A stretch of 64,000 nucleotides of DNA from positions 186,001 to 250,000 of the forward strand of contig JAHEWK010000015.1 in NCBI GenBank assembly GCA_020740775.1, in the 5' to 3' direction. The DNA is from Ilyonectria destructans (Eukaryota; Ascomycota; Sordariomycetes; Hypocreales; Nectriaceae). Shown here piece by piece: positions 44,938 through 57,194 of the stretch. Under the pieces are notes generated by a model, which did no database searches, was not told the origin of the DNA, and worked only from the letters and a program-made list of their open reading frames with translations. The translations under genes were made by a program, and so were the position numbers. Positions within the stretch are counted from its first letter, which is position 1, and every line of letters begins with the position of its first letter.

Positions 44938-45750
44938 ATATTTGCATCTGAGCGACGGAGCTATTTTCAGGAGACAGTAAAAATGTACGGACTCTACGCG
45001 ATGTGGAATGAGCTTGAAAAAGAGACGGCGACTGTGCCACGGCAAGCGTTGGATGGATGGAATCTAACGGGGAGTTGGGTGTTTTTCATTTACAGGAGAC
45101 ATTTATCTTTCTTGACAAGAAGCCTCCCTCAGAGGGGAGGTGGGCGCAGGCCCTTGTAATCGTTGCTGCAATGAGAGGCGACGCGGTTGTTTGCTTGCTT
45201 TTGAGACTTGGAAACTGTGCTGTTTGATGAAGCCATCCTGCAGTCCATTGCTCAGCGTGTATGAAGCGCTGTAGAGCACGTATAGCACATGCATGTCCCC
45301 TATACACTTAATGAGGATTGAGAAGCTGTATTAGTTGTCATGCGAGATTGGATTCCCGAGCAAATGCGCCGTGACACAATTGTCGAGTAGCGAAGGCGTG
45401 ATTGCACGAAGTGTCTACGAAGTGGATGTCATGTCGTAACCTCGTGTTGCACATTGCTGCCTTCGACCTTCTTCACCCTTATCTTATCGGAATCGAAGTG
45501 GGCGGTGGCGGATGATATCAGACCGATGCTGGGCAAAGCTCTCTCTGCATGAAAGAGCTCCAAACACCAACACCATCCTCCCGCCACGTTTGAACTTCAA
45601 TCGCTACGCAAATAGGCCCGCGCATTGCCTCGAGCTTTGGAGTATTTACCAGCCGTGGGGCTTGTGTTTTTTGATCCAAGAATCCCTCTTTTTGAGCTGT
45701 GACTTTAGGAAATTTATCGCTGGGAACTCCTACAGCAGCCCGCCGCAACC
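44938..45750. other. intergenic region, 0.8 kb
   Basis: It lies between the HERP-like gene and the UCH gene, both +. It should hold the 3' UTR of the first and the promoter of the second. No gene or repeat recognised. Confidence 0.55.
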
Positions 45751-46837
45751 ATGAGTGGCGGATGGAATACCAGTATGGCTTCTCTCCCTTTCCGGTCCAT
45801 GTCCCGTCCCGTTTCCGTTGCTAACGAAATGTCACTGCGCAGTTGAGTCTGATGCGGTATGAGCTGTCCTCTCCCACATCCATAGCCCCCGTCCAAGCCT
45901 AACCTCCCGTCGCCAGGGTGTCTTCACCTCGCTCATCGAAAACCTCGGCGTCAAAGACGTCCAGTTCGAAGAGCTCCTGACCCTCGACCCCACGGAGCTC
46001 CTCACCCTCCAGCCCGTCTACGGCGTCATCTTCCTCTTCAAGTACCCGACCGACCAGCCCTACGCAACGCCCGACGGCCCTCGCGACGGCTCCTTCGACC
46101 ACGCCGCCGCGGAGAACATCTTCTTCGCCGCCCAGACCATCCAGAACGCCTGCGCCACCCAGGCCCTCCTCAGCGTGCTCCTCAACAAGACGCCCGATGT
46201 CGAGGTCGGCGAGCAGCTGCGCGACTTCCGCGAGTTCACCATGGTCCTGCCCCCGGAGTTCCGCGGCGAGGCCCTGAGCAACTCCGACCTCATCCGAGAG
46301 GTGCACAACAGCTTCGCCCGCAGCAGCCCCTTCGTCGACGAGACACAAAAGACGGGCGAGGCCGAGGATGCCTTCCACTTCATCGCCTACACCCACATCA
46401 ACGGCACTCTGTACGAGCTCGACGGCCTGCAGCCCGCGCCCATCGCCCACGGATCCTGCGACGCCGACTCGTTCCCCGCGCGCGTCGTCGACGTTCTGCA
46501 GCGTCGAGTTGCCCGCTACGACACCACCGAGATCCGCTTCAACCTGCTTGCCATGTGCCGCGACCTGCGCCAGCGCGCCCGCGAGTTTGGCGATCCCGAC
46601 TTGTTGGCCCGCGAGGAGCGCAAGCGCCGCGACTGGCAGTTTGAGAACGCCCTGCGCAAGCACAACTTTGTCGGCTTTGCGGGCGAGGTGCTCAAGGGCG
46701 TCGTCAAAGAGCAACTGGCCAAGGGAGGCGATGCGGCCGTCGACACCTGGGTCAAGGAGAGCCTAGAGCGGAGGAAGGTCGCCGAACAGGCACTGCGCAG
46801 AGGAGGGGGAGACGGGGATGTGGATATGGATGCATAG
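45751..46837 (+). CDS. uch2: Ubiquitin C-terminal hydrolase, UCH37/UCHL5 type
   Basis: Three exons (45751-45772, 45843-45856, 45917-46837) give 318 aa. The first two encode MSGGWNTIESDA and join in frame to GVFTSLIENLGVKDVQFEEL, the conserved start of UCH37. Exon 2 is only 14 nt. The catalytic residues are in place: oxyanion Gln85 (FFAAQTIQNAC), nucleophile Cys91, His166 (EDAFHFIAY) and Asp181 (LYELDGLQ). The C-terminal extension includes RKRRDWQFENALRKHNFVGF and a KEQLAKGG segment, matching the UCH37 tail that binds the proteasome via Rpn13; this tail separates it from the short UCHL1/Yuh1 type. It trims ubiquitin chains on proteasome substrates. It converges with the AzgA permease gene. Confidence 0.95.
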
Positions 46838-47366
46838 ACGGGAGTCTTGGGTTGTCGTGAGCAAAGACGGCATGATGAGGATGATGGTGTACTATCACGA
46901 GATACCTTCTACGGCCGACGACGGCATAGATAAAACTCCTTTTTGCTTTCACATTCTATTTGATTTCTGGTTTTCTTGGTGACACTATGACGCCTTTAAC
47001 TCAAATGAAGCTACCTATGGTTCTACAACTGATATATCATGCAACGGAACGCATGCTACGGCTTGAAGTGTGACCTGTGATAGGATACAGTCATCATTTT
47101 GTCTTTTCCGCATCTCAAATCTCTGCAATAGCTACCAACCCCCTGAAAATGCCTCCAGTCGTTACTGTTCGTTTTCTCTCTCATTTTCACCATAACAGGC
47201 ATGAATATCCATGTTCTGTTTGTCACGTCGAATCACGAAGTCTCTCATCCTGATTCATCGCCACGCTGCCCAAAACAAGCTCTTAGACATCCAACAGCTA
47301 GCTGTAGTTCTTCCCAAGAAAGCGTGTAACAGCGGGAATAAACCAACTAGATTCCAAGGGATCAAA
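46838..47366. other. intergenic region between convergent genes
   Basis: About 530 bp with the 3' ends of the UCH (+) and permease (-) genes. Nothing else recognised. Confidence 0.55.
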
Positions 47367-49786
47367 TCACCCGATCCACCGACCGGGCGGTGTGGGTGAG
47401 ACGGGGGGCTCGGACATGGCGATTCCCTCCTTACCCGATGACTCACCCGAGCGCCCTACCGAGCTGTCATGATCAGGAGAGATGGGGAAGCTACCATCGA
47501 GGCCAGAGGAGGAGGTTTGGTGGTCGTCTTCGATGTCCAGTGTGCCGCGGCGTTTGCGACGCATGGCGCGGACGAACCAGGGGGCGCGGCCGGAGCCTTT
47601 CCAGGTCCAGTACTCCTTGAGATCGTACTCGCGGGGCTCGAGGTAACCTCCAGAGATAAAGACTACGAGGCCAATGAGACCGTTGAGGACGGCATAGACG
47701 AAGACACCCCTTGAAAATATATTAGCGGATAGATGGCGTGAGACAGAGAGGAAAGAGCTTACGCGATGAGGCCGTAGGCAACGCTGTAACTGAAAGGGAT
47801 AAATGTCATGACAACAAAGGACGGCAAGATATCGCCGATGTACCGCCAATTGATCTGGGTGACTTGACGAATCATCATGCAGCCGACCTGGGAAGATTAG
47901 TTTCCATTCTCATTCGATTCTGACGGCACAGAGCCCATTCTTACCAGAATAAGTGTACATCCAGTCGCCCAAGGTGGGACAGACGCAAAGATGGGTGCAA
48001 AGAAGATGGATATAATGAAGCATAAGCCAGTGACCATAGCTGTGAGCCCCGTCCGTCCTCCTTCGGCAATGCCAGCGCCACTCTCAATGAAGGCGGTGAC
48101 CGGGGAAGAACCAAAGAGCGCACCGATGGAGATGAAGGCTGCGTCGGTGCAGTAGGCAATGGTAGAGCGAGGAAAGTCACCATCGCGGGGACTAACGACA
48201 CCGCAGAAGCGGACCATGGAGTAAAGAGTGGCTGTGGCATCAATAATGTCGACGTAGAGGAAGGTGAAGAGGGCGAGAACGAACTGACGCGAGTCGCCTT
48301 CAAAGGTCCAGTCAAGTTGGTTGAGGGTTTTCTTCATAGGATGCCAAACAACGACCTGTTTGAAGAACTCGAAACGAGAATCACCTTCGTCGGTGTGAGG
48401 GAAGTAGGTCATGGGAGTGTTGCGTCTTTGAAAACGGGGGCGGTCAGTTGAGGTGTAAGAGAGGAATAGGTGGCATCGGACTTACGGCCAAGAGAGAATT
48501 GAGACCAGGGCGATGCCGAGAATGAGAGCGTACTTGATGCGAAAGGCCATGAGGAAAGCTGTTACGATACCACCACAGAATACGCCCACCCAAAGCTACA
48601 CAACCATTAGAATCACGTTACGATATTAACTCGAGGATCTCTATCAGCTCACCTTGGCACTCGACATCTGCCCGCTGGTGCACATGCCGGTCGTAGGATC
48701 GATAAGTTCTTGGGGACAGCCGCCAAGAGCAAGCGGAGTGGCCGTCCAACCACCAGTGATGGCACCAATACCAGCCGAGTAGGAAAGGCCGATCTCGGTC
48801 AGGAAAAAGCCGATGCCCACACCTGTGGCAGTCTTGAGGGTCGCAGGGATTAACTTGACGAGCCATTGCCTCATACCTGTGAGGGCAAGGAAGATGAAGA
48901 TCAAGCCCTCAACGAAGACAGCCGTGAGAGCCATGCGATAAGAAATGGGACCGCTTGCATTATAGCCGACGACCTGAAAGAGCGTGAGTGGTTAGCTCAG
49001 TTGAGATCTGGAAGCGAGCTGGGTGGATTACTTGAAATGTGAAGTAGGCGTTAAGTCCCATGCCAGGTCTGTGGAGACTGAATGTTAGCAGCCCTGTGAA
49101 GGAGAACACGAGGAAGTGACGAGAGGCTTACGCAATCGCAACTGGCAGGTTCGTTAAGAGTCCAAACATGAAGCTCGCCAGGCCCGAGATGGCCGCAGTG
49201 GAAGTGATAAGATCGCGGCGCACGTCTGAGAGTAAGTGTCAACCATCTCTTTTCCGACACTGGTAAAGGAATGTGGGATAGTGGCGGCCTGGCCTACCTT
49301 CCTTGCAAGCGACGTATGAATCAATATTGTCGCATGCCTGCCTGTCCTCCAAGTCGCAGAAACAAGTGCCGCCTGTTTGGGATAGCAAAGAAGCCTTTGG
49401 CTAGAGTTAGCAGAGGCTAAGCAAGCAGAGAAGGGTGGGATGGCGCGTACATTCACGGCAATGATGTAGGCCATGGTGGCGAAAGTTGTTAACCCGGCGC
49501 GGATTTCACGAAAGAAGGTAGAGCCGGGGATTTCGTTGGGCTGAAGGAGGAGAAACAACTGTTAGCGAACGAGACGTGTCAGCGAGATGTTAGAGATACT
49601 CACATGGCCAGTGCCAGAAAGATGGAAGAAGTGCCCGAAACAAGATGTGGTGACGGTGGAATTAATGCCGTCGAGAAAGTCACGGAAACCGCAGAAGCGC
49701 GACCGATGGACCTCCTCAGAGGGCGTGAGGCTACCGGAGCTGGCGGCATCGTGGGTGTCCATCTGGTGTAGAGGAGTGGTCGCCAT
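47367..49786 (-). CDS. azgA: AzgA-type purine (adenine/hypoxanthine/guanine) permease
   Basis: Ten exons (49604-49786, 49451-49540, 49298-49394, 49132-49225, 49032-49068, 48973-48653, 48595-48486, 48425-47945, 47887-47763, 47709-47367) give 626 aa with every junction in phase. Conserved AzgA segments: EIRAGLTTFATMAYIIAVN, a Cys-rich loop (GGTCFCDLEDRQACDN), ITSTAAISGLASFMFGLLTNLPVAIA, PGMGLNAYFTFQVVGY, TGVGIGFFLTEIGL, SWPRNTPMTYFPH, FLYVDIIDATATLYSM and FGSSPVTAFIESGAGIAEGGRTGLTA. It has about 12-14 membrane segments and a charged C-terminal tail. It is a plasma-membrane proton symporter of the NCS2-related AzgA family, distinct from the xanthine/urate UapA type, which lacks the SPVTAFIESGAGI form. 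Substrates are inferred from the family. Confidence 0.95.
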
Positions 49787-51359
49787 TATGAACAGAAGAG
49801 GGAGTATTCAACTGGATGCTGTCCCGAAGTGTGATGAAGTGAGTGTGAAGTGAGTGTGGTCAGAACAAGCGGAACGAGAGGAAGACGAAAATGGTCCATG
49901 AGCGAGCAACAAGTCGAAGAGAGAGGGACCAAAGAACCAAAGACAAGAGGCGAGAGACAAAGTGCGCGGAAAGGGGGCTGGCCACGCCGACCACGGCCAA
50001 GAGATGAGAGTAGACTCGCTCTTGGTGACACCAAACGGAGAGAGAGGCCGGGGCGGAGGGACTTTGTCTCGTCGTGGTTGTGTGGGAGCCAAGTTTCCTG
50101 GCTTGGCTCGCATTGAACAGTAAAGTACTAAGTGGCTTGACGTGACGGGCTGGTGGTAGACTGGCGCAGCTGGCAGCCAGCTGGCAGAGGAGTGGCGGCG
50201 GCCGGTTTTGGAGAGAGTCTCTGTTTGTACCACCTGACCGCCTCTCGCGTTCTCCCCTGAAGGGCCCCTGAACGGAGCTTAGACCGAACCACTCCAACAT
50301 GGAAATGGTGAGAATTATCGGCGAGAATGGCTACCGACGTGATGGTTTGGGAGGAGCCGAGTCCGGCCGAGTCGAGTCTTGGTGGTAGAGCCACGAGACG
50401 GTACTATCTGGCAACGGAGTCTGTAGCGGGAGTAACCTTGAGCGGATCTTGTGTCCTCATGTCCTCGCTGTTCAGGTATTTGACTTGTGAGCACCAAACA
50501 TCGACTCTTCATAGATCACATCTACGGGAACTTCTCTAGGCACCGAGGTCGGTGAATTTCGGAGAACAAGGACATGGCTTTCTGGTCCATACAAGAACGT
50601 TGGAATGCGTTAACTTGGAACATGAGGCTAAATGCTTAATTTCACTCAGGCTCTGCATATCCTCGTGGTGGCTACCCGCCCCCCTGGCCTGCATAGCTGC
50701 AGAGCACAAGTTCAAGCATCGCCAATCATCGCCGTCGTTCGTTCCGTCCCTTCTCGGAACCCAGATACGTGAGCTATAATGTGGTGACTGATACCCAACT
50801 AGCCGTGTGGGAGGCATCAGGATGCACATTCGCGAGACTACTTCCCCAGGTCCCAACTCATCACTCGAATCCATTCCCTTCGTCTCACAAAGTCTCGCTG
50901 CCCAAAGTGAAGCGCCACCTGGACCGAGAGATCTAACCGCCGTGGCACAAATTCGTCGCCTTTGTGACACAAGGTGCACGCCCTGGTTCCTGCAAGCGAG
51001 ACCTTGTCTCTCCCGAGGGGAAGCACAAGTTGTGGCTGGCGGATCGATGCATTAGACATGCGGACGATCTGTAACCTGCCGAAATTGGAACATTGTCCGA
51101 TGAACAAATGCGGTGTACATTTTGTGAATGCAATAGGATTTTAGGTGTGTATATGTGGCCTGGTAGCAGAGAGTGTTCATTGGACATGTAGTTGGGTTAG
51201 TTGAGTTCCATGCACTGGCGTCTGATCAAAGCAGACGGCGATCTGAACAGTTTTCCATTGAGTACCTAGGTACCTATTGCTATTCCCACACATGCATTTT
51301 ACTACTCGCAAACAGTACAGGCCCCTTCAGCTAAACCTCAGGCAAACTAATGTACCTAG

Positions 51360-51560
51360 TATACGCAGTGAAAGGGTATATTTTTAGGCATTCGGTCTAC
51401 TTTAACTAATGAATTAAACTTAACCATACATAATAAATGCAATTATTAAGGGATAAATAAGAACTTACTAAATATTACCTCCTAAACTGCTATATTAAGT
51501 GATGATTATTTAGGATTGGAGTAAATACTTGTGTGTGCGAATAGCACTGCTCTTTGAATA
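51360..51560. other. AT-rich island
   Basis: About 200 bp made largely of A and T with many TA and TAA words (for example ATACATAATAAATGCAATTA) in an otherwise GC-balanced region. It may be a remnant of a repeat degraded by RIP-type mutation or an AT-rich regulatory spacer. No coding potential. Confidence 0.6.
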
Positions 51561-52503
51561 CGATAACGAATCATGAACCACAACTGGCCCCTCTCTCTGG
51601 TGAAGCCGTCGATTAAGATGGAACTCGGCGTCTGCACGCTAACGGCTAGGAATCGTAAGCAAATCGTCCGTTTCGGCTACCCTCACGAACCCCTAGCCTC
51701 GAGAGTCAATACAAGCCAATCATCCATCTTCAGCAAAGATTCAAGTACTTTCCTGTGCTACTATGCACTACTTTGTCCCTCACAGCTCCACACGGGTTGG
51801 GCTGCCATGCTAAAAAGAGGGACCATGTCGTTGACCTGCTCGCTGCCTAAACCCGAGCTTGAGGCGTTCATGCAAATTTGTTTGCTATGGCCGTAGTTCG
51901 TGTCAGAGCCAGGGCGCGCGCATTCGACGTGTGACGAAATGCCTGCTCAGGGTGAAGAATTTGTCAGAGAAGGGTGAGAACTGACTGAGGCCAGCAAGAG
52001 AAAGAGGCCGATGATTCTCGGGCACATTTGAGTACCTAAGAAATACATGCACCTTGGATCTCCGAGTTCCTGTACCTGTTTACGCCCAGTGACTCGAGAA
52101 TGCTTACTTCTAGTGCCTAAACTACCACTTTGCAGCATCACAAGCAGACTGGGAGAGGAAATTCTTGTTCGAGAATTCTTCCATCAAGCTTGCCTGTCTC
52201 CTTTTTTTGTTCCTGGTTTTGTCCTCATTAATTACTCCTACCTGTGGTAAAGGCAGCCCTCTTCGTGGTCCGTCACCCGGAAACCATTCTTTGCACGCCA
52301 GGTGACCAGGCAGTGTGTGACAGCTGGCAGCATCGACTCGCTGCTGAAGTGATGACAATAGAACCGAACGTGAAGAATCACAGACGAAACCTGACAGGCT
52401 TGGGGGTCCACAAACTCCCTGGGCTTTAAGGCGGCTTCCGTCCCTCCACGCTGCGTCATCTCTTTCGTAACCTTCACCTCACCTCACTTCACTCCACTTC
52501 ACC

Positions 52504-52543
52504 ACCTGCATTCACCTGCATTCACCTTCATTCACCTTCATTC
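52504..52543. repeat. 10-bp tandem repeat
   Basis: Four copies of a 10-bp unit, two ACCTGCATTC then two ACCTTCATTC, continuing a CT/CA-rich leader (CACCTCACCTCACTTCACT) upstream of the methyltransferase-like gene. Confidence 0.9.
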
Positions 52544-52770
52544 ACCCTCTACACCCACGGAGAGATCGGCAAACCCGTTCTGCCTAGACTACCGACTTGC
52601 AAAGTCACACTCGAATTTTGAAATCTTGTTCCTATTTGCATTTGCAGCTTTTTGGTCATCGCCATCACAATCCCCATCGCGGCGCACCTCAGCAAGCCGC
52701 CAACAGCAAGCTTCACGACATCCCGCGAACACCACTTGGCACAAGAACTTCCAGCACCGCAAATTTTGTC

Positions 52771-54636
52771 ATGTTTGACGTAATCTGGACCGATCCAGAC
52801 CGGGAGCTGGTCGGCGAACATCGCGCCAAGAAGGAGAAGAAACGAGAGCAGCAAGGCAAGGAAAAGGAGAAGGAAAAGTCGATTTCCTCTCGAAGCTCCT
52901 TGTCCGTACGCAGCTCGCGGTCATCCACTGACTCCCCATTTGGGTTTTTGAGATCTCGCGGCCTCAAGCAATCCAACTTGGACAAGACCAACCCCAAGAC
53001 GACGGGCCTTCTGACACCCAGCCTTCTCTCCTCACGGTCGCCTCTGTCGACAGATTCGGATGCTGGGAGCTATCGGCACTCAGTCCTCGTCGCTGATGGC
53101 TCTTCCATCTATTCGGACCCTGTTAGAATCGTGTCCGGCAAGAGTTCTACTTCGGCACCGGATACATCACAAGTTGTTCAAGCCCTGGGGCCTTCCTCCT
53201 TTGTCACTAAGCGTACTGAGGTTTCCTGGAACCCTCGGTCCTCGGACACGACTAAACATGACCTCTTGTCTGAGATTTTGATTTCATCCGAGCCCAAAGT
53301 CAAACAGCCAATGACGCCACCAAGTTCCCCGGGAAACAGGTATGGAACCTTGGCTAGATTGCGGAGCTGTCGCTGACTTCTCCTAGAAATATGCACGCAC
53401 CGCTGCTTCGATCTGACTCCCCCGTCAACTTAATCCCCGGCCTCAAGTTTCCGACTCAGTCGAAGACCCGTCTCGCTCTTACCTCTATGCCAAACAACCC
53501 GGACAATTGGCGCCCACCAGAGGAGTGGGACTGCGCCACGGTTGACCCTGAGCTCGAAGTGGCAGGGATTGAAAAGTCGATCAGTGAGATGTTGCAGATT
53601 ACGGATAGCAACAAAAGCACCGACCGGGGCTCAGACCTTGATATGCTCCAGAAAGAAGTCAGGCGAATGGCTGCTGCCAGCCCCGAAGTCATCTTGTCGC
53701 GGCTGAAGGAGGCTTGGAGCACAACAGAAGATGAAAGCCTCCATCATGAACTCGAGATGGAGAAGAAGCGATGGATGCTGTCAACTCTGCACCACCTCGA
53801 TCCTGTGCCCCAGCGCAATAATTCTCGTTCTACGGCGTTCGAAATTCCTTCGGCAGGTGCTCAAAAGATCCTCGCTTTGTACGAATCTCAAGGTATTGAT
53901 CCCGCGGTTGCCTCCTCTGGATCCTGCTAACTCGCTCTCAGCAACGGCTTCCTATCTCGCAGCCCTTCATCCGACGAACAAAGTCTACCACATGTCGGCC
54001 ACGCCGCTTTCGCATACACAGTTTCCTAACATCCACCCGATTCTCGTTCCTTCAGTGTCACCGTCAGTTTTCCCAGTGGCGCCGCAACTTTTTGAAATTG
54101 TCTACTCGCTCTCAATGCCGGCAATCTGCTCTTCGCCTGATATCCCCGGCGTCCTAAAGAATATTTGCAAATCCTTGAAGCAAGGAGGTTCTTTGCAACT
54201 GACACTAATCGACCCGCTGCCATGTGCCGGAACCCTTGGTCAGCGCATGCGAACATGGCTGGAGGAGCATCTACTGCTCAACCTAGAGCGTCACTTCCAA
54301 TGCATGAACCCAAGCAAATTGTTTCCAGACTGGCTCGGAGAAGCGTCCCTGCGTGGACGAGGCAGCACATTGACAAAGGCCAAGTTTTTTGCGATCCCCA
54401 CGAGTATACGATACTCGGACGGCGACAGTGACCCGTTCGTGGACCGGGAGCGCAGCGGGAGGGAGGTCAAGGCAGAGCTCAGGAGCCTCGTGGGACGGAT
54501 GCTTTGGATGGAGGTCTGGGGCGCGTTCGTCACGGCAGAGAAGTGGTGGTGGGAGGACGAGAAGTGCGTGGAGGAGTGCTTGGAACTGGGGACATTCTGG
54601 GAATACAAGATGATCGAGGGCGTCAAAGACGGCTGA
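52771..54636 (+). CDS. Methyltransferase-like fungal protein, N-terminal part disordered
   Basis: Three exons (52771-53339, 53387-53892, 53942-54636) give 589 aa; junctions are GNR|NMHAPLL and ESQ|ATASYL. Residues 1-200 are rich in Lys, Glu and Ser (KKEKKREQQGKEKEKEKS) and look disordered. The C-terminal third (about 370-589) has FEIVYSLSMPAICSSPDIPGVLKNICKSLKQGGSLQLTLIDP, which reads like motifs II-III of a class I SAM methyltransferase, followed by GQRMRTWLEEHLLLNLERHFQC. No glycine-rich motif I (GxGxG) can be seen before it, so SAM binding is doubtful. Fungal homologues of this kind are usually called hypothetical. A role cannot be named. It converges with the GPCR gene. Confidence 0.8.
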
Positions 54637-57194
54637 GGATGGGTTACAGAGACGCAAGCTTGGGAGAGAGGACGCGGTCCGACACAGTGGGCTGGGCGGG
54701 GAAATCAGGGCACAAGAAGGCATTTGGGTTGGCTATTTCGAGGGAGGGAGCTGGGTTCATTTTGCTTTTCTGCCTTTTTCTTCCTTTTCTCTTTCTTCTT
54801 AAGTTGATCAGATGGAAGGCGTTGGGACGTTTGCTTTTTACGAAATACCCCGGACGATATGGGGTGGATGGGGGTTGCTTGACCTTGAGTTGGCTTGAGA
54901 GCATAGCAATGAAATAGGGGCCGTCATGAATGAGTAATGAGATGTACAATGTACGAGAGGTTGTTAGGGGATCCAGGTTGCTGACATTCGTGTTGATGGC
55001 CTCGCGGTGGGTGGCTTGTACGAGAACGACAGAGCACGGAGGGGCAGGTAGAGAGCACATCGAGAGCGTGCAGGGAGGAAACTCGAAGCACCACACCTGC
55101 AAACTGGGCATAAGTCAGCGCCGAGAATCCCAAAGGAGGCACTCCGCAGGGCGGACCCTAGTCAGAAGCGAACTGGGAGTGCCTCATACCGAGGATGTTA
55201 CTCCGGATGGCGTCATGTCAGATCCGAAGCCCTGGTCTCCGACGACGACGGCGACGGCAACGACAGACAAGGGCATTGCAGCTCGCAGGGACAAACCATG
55301 ACTTTAACAATGTTGGTAATAACGTCAAAGTCATATCATCCCCGGATCATCCCCAGATCATCACCACGCCCTGGTCCCGCAACTCCGCATCTGCAAACTG
55401 GGGTGAACCCTGCCCGCGTCCTGTCATGGGCGGGCGGATCATGCCATGCGCGAAAAAGAGAGGCGGGAAGAGGAAGAAGGAATGAAAAGCTTGCGTCAAG
55501 GTTAAGTCCAAGTCTAAATCGAGCCAGTGGACAGCGGGATGCGCCGTTTGCTGGTGGTGGTGCGATTTCGTCGGACTGTGAACAGGGGGGGATGCATTTA
55601 TTCTGACAGCCCAGTGTGTCGGACATGGCGGAGATTGGGACACGCCTTGCTTTGATGCTGATTTCCATTAATCACACAGAACGCCTCTCACATGGTGATC
55701 CATCAACAACGCACTTGGCGCCATGTTCAAGAAGCCTAACAAGAAACACACGTGTTAAGCGTAAGTAAGTACTTAAGCGTAAGTAGAGAATCTAAAAAGG
55801 GAAGCGTGGAAAAAGCAAGCAGACCGATCCCCCCCCCCCAGCACAGACACGCACAGCATGAGACCATCGCATCTGAAATCGCATCTGATCTCATCTCATC
55901 TGCTGTTCCCACGCCGAAAAAGAAAACCATCAACGGCCCACAAAATTCCCCAGACTTTTTTCCCCAGAGTTTTCATGGCCTCGTATATTCTGGGGGTTGC
56001 TTGCTTGTCCGGTGGACCCCAGCCAACCTGCCTGCACATCCCCGTGATATTGACCGTCACTCAACGAGACATTTGATCCTCTGCATCCTACGCCGCAGCG
56101 CATATGCCACCTACGTAAACCTCGTCCAACCAATATCTGTGGCATTCGCTATCTTACAGTTGGATTCAACCCCTGTCTCTCGGACGAGCGGGAACCCCTC
56201 CCCCTCTTCTCCCCCCCCGGAAACGCCATCGCCATGTGACGTCCACACCCTCTACTTACAGGCCTCGACGACATTTCCGCGAGCATCACACCCACCGTTA
56301 CAACAACCACTGCATCGTCTTCAGCAATTCGCCACACAGCACTTCACTGCACCGCTCCCCCGCCACCGCGTGGCTTTTTTAGCAGCCCGTAATATGCTCT
56401 CTATACGGAGTCAGACGCTACTTACAGCAAGCTAAAGCAGCCGTTCGCACCCCGTCACATCAGCCCATGCCACCTTTACCTGCTGATAGCGCTTTGCCTT
56501 TTCCCATTGTGTTGCGGGTATTTCGGCTACGGAGGAAATCCCACGAGGACACCGCGTGGCTGTCAGGGATGAGGAAAGAAAAAAGTGGTGGTTGGAATGA
56601 AACCGAAAAAGCAACGCTCGTGGTAAGAAACATGCCCGATGTGACGAGTCGAGGCTACCGGGAGAGGGGCGATCCGGTGCTGATCAAAAAGCAATGTGCC
56701 ACATGGGTCGTTTGATCCATGGAATCTTCAGTAGACATGCGGGAACAGGATTCCAACGTCAAGAAATTGCAATTCATAAAAGTCGGCGCAAATTTGACAT
56801 TACACATGTGTGCTCTTCTCCGAGTCTATTTAGCAAGCCCTTGTTGGCTGTATACACGAATTACTTTTGTACAAGAATATCCCCACCCCTACTCCATAGT
56901 ACCTGTAACAAAACATGCCCTCACAGACTAGCTGTCTGTACTCCGACGCATGTCTGTTCCCGTTCAGGTCCATATCCCTGACCAAACACCATTCTCCTTA
57001 TCCCGACCATAAAAGGAACTCAACGCTAAGTTGGGGTATCCAGCGTGAAACATTATACGTATTCAAGCATGAGCCACCCCTTGCGTTGCTGTCCAAAACG
57101 CGATTTGTTCCTCCAAAATATTGCAAGGAATTCGCATCAAAGTGAAACAAAGTAAAACAAAATAAACCTGATATCATGATTAAGACTCTCGAAG
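54637..57194. other. intergenic region, 2.6 kb, between convergent genes
   Basis: Unusually long for a convergent interval. A 227-codon frame at 55752-56435 (+) gives a Pro/Ser/His-rich translation that I do not recognise. A C10 homopolymer occurs near 55830. Nothing else recognised. Confidence 0.5.

Larger units (their letters stand above)
49787..52770. other. intergenic region, 3.0 kb, divergent promoters
   Basis: It holds the promoter of the permease gene (-) and of the methyltransferase-like gene (+). Only short frames on both strands. A clearly AT-rich island lies at about 51360-51560 and a palindromic TACCTAGGTACCTA is at about 51264-51277. Short tandem repeats lie just before the + strand gene. 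No gene supported. Confidence 0.5.

Noticed and set aside
45899..46714. 271-codon frame antisense to the UCH gene
   Set aside because: Same codon-bias effect; the sense frame has an intact catalytic triad.
55752..56435. 227-codon frame on the + strand
   Set aside because: Low-complexity Pro/Ser/His translation in a convergent intergenic region, with no recognisable family.
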